NCBI GenBank assembly: GCA_037178855.1
Contig: JASJZC010000006.1
Location: forward strand, 8,846,501-8,910,500
DNA: 64,000 nt
From: Oscheius sp. JU75
Taxonomy: Eukaryota; Nematoda; Chromadorea; Rhabditida; Rhabditidae
Reading direction: 5' to 3'
Below are positions 11,932-25,100 of the stretch, piece by piece. Both the position numbers and the translations under genes were made by a program. The first letter of the stretch is position 1; each line of letters begins with the position of its first letter. The notes under the pieces are model-generated. The model made no database searches. It saw only the letters and a list, made by a program, of their open reading frames with translations, and was not told the DNA's origin.

Positions 11932-14900
11932 TCATCGATTTTCTGTCGAATTACTATCCGGAGAGGGCACAGAGTTGCCGTTCTGTTTGACGGCTGGCAG
12001 GACATGGAGAGCTGCGACTCTTTGGCTTTCTGGTAGTCGAGAGAAGAAGGCGTGCTGGAGCGCGTCGTCGAGTTTAATTCGCGATCCGGGCTCGTAGTCC
12101 AACATGACCTCGATCAGCTCAAACAGCTCCACGTGCTCCGGCTCGTTGCTGGTCATGTAGCGCTGAAAATAAAAAAATCGAAAAGTTTGGGCCGGGCCTA
12201 AGGTGCATGTCTGGACTCGAGAGTTTTGCTCTGACATGACGTCGCCATGATGGCAAAGATGAGATGTAGGGTGATAAGTTCACAATGATAGTATTTTGCA
12301 CAGGAGCGTGTTGCTGATAGTAGACTCGGAATGATAAACCAGTTAAACCATTCAGTATGAATACATGCTAGTTTTGACATAAACGCCCTGATAGACGTTG
12401 ATTGACAAGATCCGGAGGAAAAGGCAGGCCATGAGACGCAGATCACACAAGCAGTTAGAATACAAGAGATAAGACAAGCTGGCAGTGATTCGAAGAAAAT
12501 CATTTAACAGACTATGAGAAGCTTGAGAGAAAGGAAAGAGGTGGGATAAAATGATTTGTTTCCGCGGCTTTAAAAAAGTATAAATTGCGAAGACTCGGAA
12601 TGATAAACCAGTTAAACCACTAGTCACGAACTAATACGGTAGCTTTGACATCAAGAAATTGACAGACGGAGATTGACATGACAAGGCAAGAAAACAGAAA
12701 CGTTTTGAAACGGGGACAAGACGATAGACTGAAAGAGGTATTACGTGAACATGTCATGAAGCTATCTTGAGAAAAACTTAGGATTCAAAGACAGGATGAC
12801 TGTTACATGTAATAGAGCCTCCGCCTCTCTGGGGCTGTTTGATTGAGCTGGAAAGAGTCAAAGATGACAGCGTTAATGGAGTGACCTGGTTAATGGGAGT
12901 AAAGACTGCTCGAGATGTACAGAAAAGAACACTCACTCTGAGCGGCTTGCAGTTATCCCTAACATATTGTCCTTCCGGCGACGAGGCACTCCAGTCCAAT
13001 TTGCCGTGATAGAAGTATTTCGTCTTCGTCTTCTTGCACATCCGGTAGGGAAGGGGCCCCAAGATTCTCTCCATCATGGCCAGATGTTCCCTGTTCTCAT
13101 GGGTCTGGAACAGGGTGACTCCCTGGTACAGCTCGTACAGAATACAGCCTATGGACCAGACGTCGCAGGGCTGACTCCATCCCAGCTCTAAAATTCGTCA
13201 GTTTTGCTCAAATTTGAAAAAGAAAACTGACCCAGAATGACCTCGGGGGCTCGGTAGTGCCTCGTGGAGACGATTGTCGAATGATGCTCGTGATCGAATG
13301 TGGCCGAACCGAGGTCGATTAGTCGTACCGTGGCATCTTTTACCCTCTTGTACGGCTGAAAAAAGTGATTATACCCTGTTGAACACAATTGACTTCAACA
13401 AGAAACAGGTTATTACGCTTGTTGCGGGACCTAAGCGCAATGTTATACGTCACTCCGTCACTACACAACAAAAGCGAGCAAATTATACTGTCCAGGGTAA
13501 TTGCCAATATTGCAAGTCAACTTTGGATGCGCTTCAGAACTTTATTGTTGTCGCAGTGAAGTCACTGGGAGACTTGTTACTAGGAAGCGGCGCCGCCAGT
13601 GCAAACTGAAGACAAAAGGACGGCTGGTTTGCACTAAAAATGGTGGATAATTTACAGGTTCTCGATGGCTTTTTTCTCGTTCTCGCGACGCTTAGTACTG
13701 CACTATCTTTTCGGCTAAATCTTTGAAAAGGTGTAACTTTCTGAGACCACAACCACCACATATCCGACGAGAAACGGCCAATTAAGACTTTTTCTCCCGC
13801 AAATATGTCTTGCAACGAACAAAAATATGCGAAAAAAAAACTCTCATAAAACTCACCTTCCCGCGCTTGACCTCCTCGGTAATGTATTCGCTGTCGAGAA
13901 AGAGGATATTTTCCGGCTTCAGGTCGGTGTGGGTCAGCTTGTTGTCGTGGAGGAATTTCACAGAGTGACAGAGCTGGTAGGCAATGTAGCGCGTCTGTTC
14001 GAGAGTATAGGGCCGGTAGCTGTTAGCTTTCTAAACGATTTTTTCAGCATATTTTCGACAAATAAGGAACAAACCAAAAAGTCAAAGACACTCAGTCCCA
14101 TCAGCTCGAAGAGGAGACAAATGTGACCGTAGTAGTCAAAATGCTGAAGAAGCTGGATGACGCCGCTGAAAAAAGGATAAATTCTAGACGCCAGTCAAAG
14201 CTAATCGTAATGACCAAATATGACACGGGTTGGTGTCTCTGGTCGATTCCAGAACCTAAAAGTGGGCCGAAATAACACAACTACGGAGAAATTAGGCAAA
14301 ACGTCAAGAATGAATTGCAAGCATGGGCGAACTCGCTTCTGAAGCGGTGAAAGGACAGTTTGATGGTATCAAAAACAACTACAGAGACAAAAACAGGAGT
14401 CTACGTGAACATATCGACCATTCTCTCAACCTATTTTACCTATTCCGTGCAACTGTGACGGCAGGGTAGTGACGCTACCGTAGCGTTCAATAAGTTATGA
14501 TTACGCAGTCTGTCAAAGAAAGAGTTAGATAGACCATCAACAGAAGAGCCCAAGAATGTCCCTTCCACCTGAGAAGAGATTTTGGACCACTATAGTAGTA
14601 TCTAGATGAAACCGATGGCCCTTGAGCCCGGTCATGAGTTTCTGACGGTCATGAGCCAGAATGAGTCAGATAGGGCGAAACAAGCGAAACTGATACCACG
14701 AACCTTGTCTACCCTAGCCTAACTAAATTGCATGCATCAATAGAAACCTTGTTTTTTAGGCTTGAAAAAAAGGTGCCCGTCAAAAGCTCTAAAATCGACT
14801 CGAACTCGTGTTTTTCACGTCAAAGGTCCCACCATATTTCACTAGCGGTCAGTCTGTAATCAGAGAAAACGAAATGTGTCCATCATGATTAACGACCACG

Positions 14901-17900
14901 ATAAATCAGTCTCTCAAATCACCACAAGCCGTTACGAAATCATTGAGAGCCCAGCATTGATTATGCGCAGGCTGTCGATGTTTCTCGGAAAACCGGCGTC
15001 ATTTGTTCACAAGGCAGCGGCTGTCCGACGCAACGTTTTGGTGGGTCCCCCTCCCGGAAATAACATGCGACGAAAAAAAAAACTCACTGTTTGCCATGAA
15101 CATCCTTCTCTTTGAGCTTGGCCAAAACTTTAATCTCCAGCCTCGCTGCGTCCCTGTACTTGCTCACATTTTTGATTATCTTCAGCGCGAGCATCTTGCC
15201 ATTTTTCTGAACATTTTAACGTTTTTAGGTACAGGAAAAAACCTTACATCGCTGGTGTCTTTGACCTTGACGACCTTGCCAAAAGTTCCCTCGCCTAGTG
15301 TATCGACAATTTCGACTGAAAAATGAGATGTTAGGAGTAAAACAAACTGTATAGAATGCTGAAAAAGGTTCTGAAGGTATGATCGGCCCGAAAAGCCCGG
15401 GTTTATTTATTTGTAAACAGCATGCGGTGGGCCTGAGCCCGACAAACGTTTCGGGACCCGTTCAAAAAATATATTCGGCGTCAAAAATGTGAGCCGCCAA
15501 AAAAAAACTTTAACGAGTCCCAGGAAAATGCAGTGTGTCCGGGCCTGAGCAGGGCCCACTGCATACTGTTTACAAGCGGGCCTATATTATTTTAGGTCAT
15601 GTCTGTTCTAAATGCGTCTTCCTTTCGCTACGAGACTCATTTTTATCAAAAGGAAAGCGTAAATTGGGGTTTTTTTCGTCGATTTGTTTTGCGTTAGCAC
15701 ACCGAGATTCGCCAACAAATTACGCTCCATTTCGGGTAAACATGGGTCTCGCAACGAACTTTCCGACTGAACAAACTACACAAAGAAAAAACCAGGAAAA
15801 CCCACATTTAGCGTTGATCGTGTCGCCGGGATGATAGATCAGATGGCCGTCTCGGTCATCCTGAATCACCGGTCTCGCCGTAGTCGAGGACTGATTTGAC
15901 GTCTCTCGTACTCGGCTCGACTTTTCCTGCTCGTTCTGAAAAGACATATTATTATTGGAAAAATGATAAAAGTTTAGTTTTTTACCGGTCCAAGAACGCT
16001 CATAAATGCTAACATTCATTTCGTGGTCTTTTAAGACCTCAACGTGACAAAATTTCGTAACAGGAATCTACAATCATGAGGCGGATCGAACCGGGATAAC
16101 TCGGAATCACGACCTAGATCGCTAACCACTGGGCTATAGTCTGCTTCCAACGAATAGGGTCAATTCTTCAAAGAAACGGTCTCGTCTCTTCTCGTCACGA
16201 AGTTACAGAAATGCCAAGGCGAAACAAACTTTGAATTTTGCACAAATGGCGTAGCGCCTCTAGTATCCCATGGGGTCCGAGCTCGGAACCTGGACAAGAA
16301 TTTTTGATCGGAAATAGACTTTAATCATGATTTTGAGATTCTTGGGCATTTTACTTACCTGTACAGCCGGTTTGGACCTTCTCGGCTGTCCGCCCCCGGC
16401 TATAATCTTATCAACTTTGGCCGAGACTGACGCGGGAAGCTGGAGCTGTGCCAGGAGGCCAGCCGTGGCCGGATTCACTGCCTTCTCCTTCTTCGAAGTC
16501 TCTTTTGGCTTCTCCTTCTTGTCCTCGGCATTAAAAGCCGCCGCCACAGCATTCACAGTCTTCTTGGCTCTCTGCTCCGCGGCCTGATCAGTTCGATCCA
16601 CAATGTCCACACCGGATTTTGAGACAGCTGTCAGTGGAGGGCCATCCCGTAACTCGTTCTTCTTCCTCCTAAGGGAGAGCTTCTTCTCGATCACACCGCG
16701 CTTGTCATCAGCTTCAGGAAGAGCTATTGGTGCCCCAGAGCTCGTTGACGGGGCCGCGACAGCACAAATGGTCGTCCCGCTCTTGCTCCCGTAGCTCTTC
16801 CTCACAGCTTTTGGAGCCGACGGGGACGCTGCCGCACTCGTCGACGTCGAAGGGACAACTCCTGAAGCCCTGGGCTGCACCAGCTCGATCCCATCACTCT
16901 TTCTCACAGTTTCTGGCGTCCTCGGAGTATCTTTGGACACCGGCGATGGCGCCGTCGACTTGATCAGCGGTCGACCTTCCACAGGCGGCTTGTTCAGCGA
17001 GCTCTGCTTCGTGACAGCCGGAGGCCTCGTCCTTGGGGACAGGGCACTGGTACCTGGCTGTTCTGTCGAGGGATTCCGAGGCAGAGAAGGGGGTTTGACG
17101 CTGGCCGAAGCGGTGGGTTTCGGAGTGGAGGAGACGCTTCCAGCCGGCGTGGAAGATGGACTCGGGGCCGATTCCTTGACCGGCACGTTCAGGGACATCT
17201 TCTCCAAAGCATCGGAAACAGGTGTTAGCACTTTGGGCTCGTCAGCGGATTTCGGGAGAGTGTCAAACGGTTTCCAGAGGTCCTTCCAATGGTTGTAGCT
17301 GCGGTAGATGTTCGGATCCGAGTTGCATCGCCTTAAGCTGGCCAAAAGTTGCGTGTTCCTCCGGCGAGAGACGTAGTTTTTATACTTTCTTTTCCTCGGA
17401 ATTACAACCAGCGGCATGCGCCTCAGAGCCAGAGGTTGCTCGCAGCCGCTGCTCTTCTTTGGCATCTCAGCTGCAACGATGGCGGCGTTCTGAATCGGCG
17501 GGCCAGACTCGAGTACGGCACGCTGTGGCAGACGGTGTGAAATGTAATGACGTCTAGTAGTCCGCGGTGAGGCGGCTGCAGATAATAAACGAGTACTGCT
17601 TTCGCGCGAAGAAGTCGAGGGGCTAGGACTCGTCACAGGAGAAAAGATACTGTACCCAACAGGTGGGGCCAGATACGGTTGAAAAGGAATACTGGTAGAC
17701 TCTCTCTGTGGCTCTAGGAGTAGAGCAACAGAGAGGAAGAGGAGCGCTGTAGTCGCCTAGGGGGGAGACAGGCGCGCCTCCATCCGCCCACCGCCGAAGA
17801 GCACCCCGACACTTTACAACTTCAGGCGAAACTAAGCGAGAGAGGGATCTTTTGGATCCGAACTCGAGCTTGAGACTTCAGATCTATGAGGTTCTGCTAA

Positions 17901-19230
17901 ATATACCCATAGAATGAAAAATTCCAGCAGGCTACAGTCGGCAGATTCCGTACCTCCTCGGCCGGTCCGATCAGCATGACTCAATTTTACTTTACACTCC
18001 GGGAGCCGGGACTCAGAGTTTACGTACCTAATGGACACAAAATGCAGAGAGGGACCAATAACGGGCTATACCTAGCAATTTCAGAGCTATCCCGGACCTG
18101 CCATTTCAAAAGGAAGACAAACTAACCACCTCCTTCTCGCGGTCCTTCCTCTCCTTCTCCCTTCTCTTCTCGTCGCGTTTTCTTGACGACTCCTCGCGGG
18201 CCTTCTGTTTCCTCCTCTCCTCAGATCTCTTGCGCTGTCGATCCCGTTCGGACTCGCTGTGCCGGCTTTCCTTCTCGTGCTTTCGGCGATTCGAGCGGGA
18301 GCGTTCGCGACGTCTGTAACTGAAAAAGTCATGGGGTTTGACAGGTTAGAAGCTGTTAGGAGCATGCAGCGAGACAATTTCGATACTGTAGGATGGCGGT
18401 AAGCCTTCTTTGTTCAAACTTTAGCTGTGAACCCCATCAAATTGTGTTTTTGAAGTACTTTATGTGCGGGGACAAACAGATTTTTTTTAAGAGTTTGGTG
18501 TGCATAAGAGTTGCAAAAGCAAAATTGGAAGTATGACAAAATGATGATCATTCTGCAGAGAAGTTCATTAGGAATAAAAACCGAGAAAAGACACAGCCGG
18601 TAACAGGTCGGACTGTGGAAACGAAGGCTCCGGGTACGAATCCTACGCGTGACAAAAATTTTTGCCTTTTTATGGAACAGTCCAATGCACCTTTCGAACA
18701 TTTTTGGCTTTACTAGTTTGTTCAAAACAATAAACAAAAGCAATGCGGATCGTTTTACCATTGTAAGATGGTCCATTTTCGTAACTACTCGATGCTTTCA
18801 TGCCCCTGTAGAGTTGTTTTACAAGCTGGAGAGGGAAAACGTAGTTTGAAGCAGAAGAAAATGATAGAAAACTGCAGGACATTAACATAAAAGGAGCAAG
18901 GAACACCCGTCAATTTTTCACCAGACATTAAGTTGTAGAAGGACAAATTTAGAAGGCATGCAGCACAAAATGGACTAGCAGAGAACATACATTTAAGGTA
19001 AAACACAAGAGGCAACTTACTCCCTCTCATCCCGTTCCCGATTTCTTCTACGAGCCCGTTCCTCTCTCGAATCGACCATATTTCTTCGTCTGACAGTCTG
19101 TGTTCGAGGCGAGTCGTCGTATCTGCAAAAGTTTCAAGCTTTGAGTGGAAAAAATCGCCTACTTGGCTCGTTTGTACTTGCTTGACACGTCGACATCGTC
19201 GCTCAGCTTACGTCGACGGTCGTAGCCCAT
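11932..19230 (-). CDS. Doa: LAMMER/CLK dual-specificity kinase (Doa/MADD-3-like)
   Basis: The kinase exons, all in phase, are 15935-15806, 15315-15248, 15206-15088, 14165-14075, 14030-13857, 13355-13232, 13187-12937 and 12162-11932 (TGA). Visible motifs are the HLIYHPGD lead-in, glycine loop [15 protein letters not shown]-type lysine (LALKII), catalytic [18 protein letters not shown] in place of DFG, and the family signature [19 protein letters not shown] followed by [14 protein letters not shown]. Family role: nuclear phosphorylation of SR splicing factors. Two N-terminal modules can join at phase 0. One is an Arg/Glu/Ser-rich module from ATG 19230 (exons 19230-19163, 19122-19021, 18319-18127; about 516 aa in total). 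The other is a Pro/Ser-rich exon ending at 16359, whose first in-frame ATG is at 17465 (about 764 aa) and whose frame is open upstream to about 17880. Alternative promoters or one long fusion are both possible. The 14166-15087 and 12163-12936 introns are long and repeat-bearing. Confidence 0.9.
12322..12619. repeat. Direct repeat within kinase-gene intron
   Basis: A 29-nt segment beginning AGACTCGGAATGATAAACCA occurs at 12322-12350 and again at 12591-12619. Weaker similarity continues downstream (TTTGACAT, GATTGACA). It looks like an approximately 270-bp degenerate tandem duplication. Confidence 0.7.
15411..15575. mobile_element. Fold-back element in kinase-gene intron
   Basis: The left arm TTGTAAACAGCATGCGGTGG (15411-15430, continuing GCCTGAGCCCG to 15441) pairs with the right arm at 15540-15575, allowing two mismatches and a small bulge. 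The interior has no ORF. It resembles a short non-autonomous DNA element with long inverted arms. Confidence 0.65.
16075..16143 (-). repeat. tRNA-like sequence (minus strand)
   Basis: On the minus strand, TAGCCCAGTGGTTAGCG (A box) and CGGTTCGATCCG (B box) are separated by about 30 nt. It lies in the intron between the Pro/Ser-rich exon and the first kinase exon. No acceptor stem is seen. Confidence 0.6.
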
Positions 19231-19903
19231 CTTCAGCTACTTGGACAGCCTGAAATCGTGGATTTTTCTGTAGAAAGTGAAGCTATTAGCCGTAAACAAG
19301 GCTTGAAATAAAAGAAATACCGAATATTCCGAAAATTGAACGGGGTAATCAGAGCTTTTCCATACATTCAGACTATTTTGTAGCCTATAAGACCTACTAC
19401 AGCTTATTAGCACTAAACAATGACCATTTGGGACCGAAAACTGGTCAGAAAACGATCTAAAACTGCCATGATGTGATTTGGTCTCCGAGGGCAGCAAAGC
19501 AAAGTGTTCACTGGATAATTTCCTAGCTAGTACGTAGAAGATTATACTAGGTACTGGGATAAAAGGAAAAATGAAAAAATAGGTTGGGAAGAGATAAAAA
19601 GGGGGAAAAATTGGACGGGGAAAAGGCTGCAACGTGCAAGAGAAAATGGGTCTACCACGCCATCTCACGTAGGCGCCACATTCAAAATTTGGTGAGTTGG
19701 ACCAGGTTTTACTGGATAATGGGCATGAAATCGATTTCTTATCTCGTAAAAACATTTATTCAGCATCAGAAACTGTCTGCCAGATGGGAGAAGCTTTTAT
19801 AGAGCAGAAAAGTGTGAGTCACGGCAAGGAAAGATGTTTTTAGTAAAACGGAACAAGTGGAAAACACGCAAAAGTACCCAGGCTTTGAATTGGAATCAGA
19901 GTA

Positions 19904-21750
19904 TCACAGTGACGGGAGCCCTCGCTCAATACTTTCGACGGTAGGAGCTTCTGTTGGCGGATCCGGACGATTCTTCTCCTCTAGCATCAGTTCATTCAGG
20001 CCAAACTGCAAATTTGGCATGACAGAGATACAAAGAGACTGAGAGAGAGAGAGAGAGAAAGAGAAAGAGAGAGAGAGAGACAGAGACAGGCAGAGACATA
20101 GAAATAGATCAAAATTGAGTGAAAATAATAAAACCTGTTCAGATTGACTGCTACGAAGCCATTGAGCACAGTGGACGACTATTATCATGAACCAGATGTG
20201 GATAACTACCTGAGCGCACCAAACAATCGAGGAGAGCGTGGCCCAGATGACCAGGACTTCTGGAATCACAATGACCTCGAGGAAACGCCGAAACTCATAC
20301 TCTGCTTGTCGGTGACCCTAATAAATTCCCCAATTGACTGTATGTTATTAGCCAACTCGATCTCGACCCGCTCGCGGTAGTACGAGTCCTTCTGAAGGGC
20401 TGCGATAGCATGGTTGATGGTCAGAAGGATGCAGAAGGTTACTGTCGTTATCTGAAAAAGTAAAAATTGGGGAGAGAGATTCAGGAGAGAACCAACTCTT
20501 ATCACTAAGGTTCGTTACACAGCTGCAACGGCGACTACATTATAAGATCTTGGCTAAGAGTTGGGCGCTTACTGTCTCTGTCTCTTCTATCTATATCAAC
20601 ATTTGGCTTCAACGGCGCACCAACTCTGCTACCATGTACATCGACACTCACTCCGTACCGAAGCTCACAGTTGCTGCGATTTTTGAGCCACCGGTGCTTT
20701 CGTAACGTGACAACAATCCAGTTGCCTGTCGGCCCGGAAACGACACGTGTCAACATCACCAGAGTTTTTGCAAATCGGATTACGCACCAACTCATCTGCG
20801 TATTGAGAAGCTACTGTAGCCAATATGGATACGTCGATACGGTGTACTGCAAGAGTTGGTGCGCAGTGTGAAGTCAGACTGACTCACCGAGACGACAGTA
20901 AATGGCTGGAGGAAGGCTGGTCGTCTGCGATAGAGACCGAAGAAGAGACAGGCCACAGCCACCGAGTCACAGAAGGTGAAGAACAGTGGCCAGCTCCATT
21001 TGACCTCGGAAAACTTGTAGACATGAATGCCCAGGTTGGAGAAAATGATAGCACAATAGGTGATGGCCACCATATAGCCACCATTCTTAAGTGTTTGGCT
21101 GTTTTTGGATCAAAGAGAAATCATACCAGAACCGAAAACTTGCCACAGCAGTAGCGGGAAGAGTCTCGGAATGTGCCAATAAGCTCTACCATCGCCGGGC
21201 AGACACTTTCAGTTTGCCGAGGAGAGTCAGAGATGGCTCATGTCCTGGGGCGGGATCTGAACTCTTGGGAATGACGAGGGAAACCAGAGTAACAGCGATC
21301 AAAAACTCGGAGTAAACAGTCGTGAGAGCCTGATGCGGAAACTGATAGAGCTAGAGATAGGTAGCAAGACGGAGAGAGAGAGGGAGACGAATCGGGACCC
21401 CGCCCGAGGCTCTCTCGGGCCCGGTCTCGTCTTCGACTGGCTTTGTGGTCAGTAATCGGCAGTTCAAACACGAAGACAGTGTGTGAAGGCGGAGGTGGAG
21501 AACAGAGGAGACCCCCAAATAGAGCAACAAAGGTGTCAAGAGGTTATCCTAGTTAGCGACTGATTGTGAGGCAGCAGACTAGAGGACAGAGGGACAGAGA
21601 GACAAAGTTTGAGGTAGAAGTAGAAACCACTGACCTGGATCCAAGCAGACGAGAGCATGGGCAACAAACATGACATGTAGATGCTGCTCCAGTCGGGCTT
21701 CCGCGACAAGAGCAGCGTTCTCCCAGAGACGTATCTCCCTTGACGTGACT
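19904..21750 (-). CDS. Multi-pass membrane protein, family not recognised
   Basis: The C-terminal part is well supported. One exon encodes NGGYMVAITYCAIIFSNLG and a second membrane segment (WSWPLFFTFCDSVAVACLFF), about 21075-20885. An exon with ITTVTFCILLTINHAIAAL starts near 20450. After a likely 50-nt intron (donor after CGCGAGCGG, acceptor TTTATTAG), EYEFRRFLEVIVIPEVLVI and one or two further hydrophobic spans follow to 20144. The last exon, about 20010-19904, encodes an acidic, proline-containing tail and a TGA at 19906-19904. Upstream, about 21740-21620 (SRKPDWSSIYMSCLLPML) and about 21330-21190 (SEFLIAVTLVSLVIP) look like earlier exons. The start codon and exons above 21190 are unresolved. 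Expect six to seven hydrophobic spans. No pore, transporter or receptor motif is visible. Intron 20143-20010 carries a GA microsatellite. Confidence 0.5.
20600..20875. repeat. Inverted/dispersed CGCACCAACTC repeats
   Basis: GCGCACCAACTC occurs at about 20611, CGCACCAACTC at about 20784, and the complement GAGTTGGTGCGC at about 20852-20863. The last two form a short inverted pair, about 70 nt apart, in an intron of the membrane-protein gene. Related copies lie at about 53740-53860. A small MITE family is likely. Confidence 0.45.
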
Positions 21751-22151
21751 TCACTTGCAAACAGTAATCTTTCTTTACTAAACCGCAGCAGTGTCCATCC
21801 GTCTGTCCGTCTGTCGTGGTGTCCGCAAAATTGCCTGTCAACACTAATACTCATAAATTCTGGCGTGTCATTTTACATCAAGAAACAAGGGGACAAGGCA
21901 ACTGTGGGGGCAGCTTCTGTTACTAGGGAAGAGGCGAAGCTATTTGTTATCAATTCTAAGCCAAGACTGAAGGGCTGCTGTCTGACAGAGTTTCAACCTT
22001 TCTCGCCCTGTCTGCTTCAGCTTCTTCTCTGATGTTCCCTGTCAGCGTGCCATGTGATCAGCTGGTACAAAACAATTTTTTATAGGAAGCCACACGTCAT
22101 GATGAGCACACAAAAATACCGGCACATTTTGAGATCAAATGCTAGCTAAAT

Positions 22152-25100
22152 CTACAGTTTGGTGACACTATTCAAGGCAATCGAGTCTTTTCTTGGCTCC
22201 TCCTGTTTCGTCTCCTCAACCTCGTCTTCCTCCTCATCGAGAATGTTCAAATCCTTGGCATGGTACCACACATAGACGTCGGTCATAAGAGAGATGCATC
22301 GGATCAGAACATACAATGAGTGCATCCGGACTCGAAGCTTCTCTGGGTCGTAGATAGAACAGTGACCGTTCTGACCGGGACAAGCCTTCTCCCAGACGAG
22401 GCAGGCACTGTCCACCACGAAACCCCAGAGGACCGGACTGGGTAGGGTGCCAAGAAGGGAGACAAGGAGGCCCTGTAGGGCAAGAGACATGGATCGGGTG
22501 GCTGGAGGGACCGAGCGTAGAAGGATCAGCATGCCGGGCACCATGGCGAATCCGGCGAACAGGGAGCCGAGGACGACTGTGATGAAGAAGAGAATTTTTG
22601 GGGCGAAGCAGTTGTCGTGACAGAAATCCTTGCGAACAACTCCTCCCGGGACGCACTCGCAGGAGGAGAATTCCTGGAAATAGGTTGCTCTTCAAAGATC
22701 GTAGAAGTTTTTTCTAGCGCAAAGTTTTCAGGGTCAAGACAAAATTTTTCGCCTTTCCGATGTTCTGCAAAATTGTAAAACGGTTCAAGGGCTACAACTT
22801 CATTAAACGTGGAAAAGCTAATGGTTGCTGTCTTAACCTATGAAAATGTCTTCAAACTGGCGTGAGGTATTGCCGTTAAAAATCCCGTACCATCTCGCAG
22901 GACCGCAGCTTGAGCGGCCGAGACACTACGGACGAGAAACGCAGAGACAAAAAGTGTGGTAAGCAAAACCTATTTTCAGGTCCAAAACGTGATTTTTTTA
23001 GCTTTCCGATGTTCTGCAAAGCTGCAGGCCTTGATCAGTTCTACAACTATAATGGTAATGCGCTCGTATGATGTCTAAACGTCGCGGGTTTGACCCCCGT
23101 TCTGGGCCTTCACTTTTCTTTTTGCCCCAAGCTCATAATAGAACGACTCACAATCTTCTGCGGATCCCCATAGTCGATCTTGACCTCTCTGCAGCCAGCA
23201 TGACAAGGCGAGTAGAACGGTTTTCCATCCATACTGCAGACCGGATACAGTTTCGATCCCTCACAATCGCAGTCAGAGTTGCACGAGCTCGTGAAATTGT
23301 AGTTTGTGTTAGTATTCTCCAAGCCCACAGAGGCCACGATAGAGTTACAGGCTATGAAGTTCTTGGAGGCAAAGAAGGCAATGTTGACCGAGCTGGCGAA
23401 GATGATGAAGAGGGCAGCTCGTCTACCGTTCAGCTTGTACTTTCTGGTGATCAAACCGCCGATCAGTGTCCCCAGGGCGAATCCCATGACTCCGAAAGCC
23501 GCCATCAGTTGGTGGACCTTGTAGAGGGGGATACCGAAATGGTTTTCGAGGTATTTCGGCAAGAAGACGATATAGCCTTTGAAGGCCAAGATGTCACAGA
23601 CTCGGCCCAGAATTGATCCCGTGTAGATCTTGGTCGATAGGACTGCCTTGTAGCCCTTGGCGAAGCCTTTGGCTTTCTCCAGAAGGTCACCTTCATGTTT
23701 CACGTGTTTCTCCTTGTGTTTATCGAACAAGTGCAGCACTTTCTTGGATCCTTCGCGGGAGACCTAAGTATCGATTGTCTGACTGTAAAGTGTGCACTAC
23801 CTTCTTGCCCTTCCCGGAAGGAAAGAAGAAGACGGCGAAGGCTGGAAACAGCAACATCACACCGATGATTATAAAGCCCAGCCACCAGGCTCCGATCCAG
23901 ATCGGATCGTTGAAAGTCAGACCGGGTGGCGCCTGCAGAGTATAGTAGATCTTGTTGACAAAACTGCCGATCAAATGTCCACACACGGGGCCGAGAATCT
24001 TGATGAAGGAGACGAAGCCTGAAGATTATGGTATAGAATCTCCGCGAGTCATGTTTATCAGATTTGGCGCGAAGCATTTGCGTGGTGTAATGGTATAGTC
24101 CATTTCTAACGAAGAGCGGCTAGTTAAAGGACCAACGGCTTTCACGTCAATCTATTCAAATGAAAGTGGCGCGAAGAGCAAAAAATATTTTTAGCAATTT
24201 TACTTTTTTTCATGATTTGACGTTGTTTTCGAATTCTACTATCAAAATGACCTGCTTGGCAGCAAATTTGACAAAAGAAACTGGGCTAAAAACATTCAAA
24301 AAGCTCGGAAGTTGAAAAATGAAGCACAGCCAATGTATTTTTTTTCAATTCCAGCGATCCAGCTTTTTATTATAGTTTTTTTCCCGATTAGGTGTCAAGT
24401 AGGTTTTCAGGGGCTCTGAGTTCGATGACGAGCTCAAAACTTAGAAAATGACTAAAATAGCGAAGTATAGGTTTTTAAGGGTGTTCGTGACAGGGCCCAC
24501 TGCCGCTCTTCGTTGGAAATAGACTATAACGAGCTCGCTTGATGTCCGAACATCGTGTGTTTGATTCCACACAACAGTTTTTGCCGTTTTTCTACGCCTT
24601 TGAATGCGTTTTCTAACGTTTTAAATCACCATTCTTACCAAAATAAGCCGGAACATTCTTCTTCTTGATGTTATCATCCACCAGCGGTATTCCAAGCGAC
24701 CAGGGAACGGTTCGTCCCACTCCCAGCATGAACAAAGCCGTGAAAAGAACCGTAAACGGCCCAGAATTCCCTCCCTGCTCCTTGCATCTCGTCTCTTTTG
24801 TGATCTTTCGAATGTTGTTGACAATCTTGCCGCAGTAGGAGAAGGGTGCGGTTGCACTCTTTCGTATCCTGAATTTCGTTCAATTACCGCAATTCCAATT
24901 GACTACCTGTTCAAATCTTTTTTGGTACTGTTCGGCCGGTTATGAATGTACTGTTTTAGAGCCCCAAACAACTTGTCTGGAGAGTCTCCTTTGACCACGT
25001 TTTGGGCCGAATCGCAAATTTCTTCGAGTAGCCAGCCATCGATGGAATAGAAGGACGTGTTCGGATGGTGATGGGGTGCCTCGAGGAGCGGGACATCTTT

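Noticed and set aside
14219-14258. Small extra kinase exon between 15088 and 14165
   Set aside because: It has splice-like ends but breaks the frame; direct joining of 15088 to 14165 gives the canonical kinase sequence in phase.
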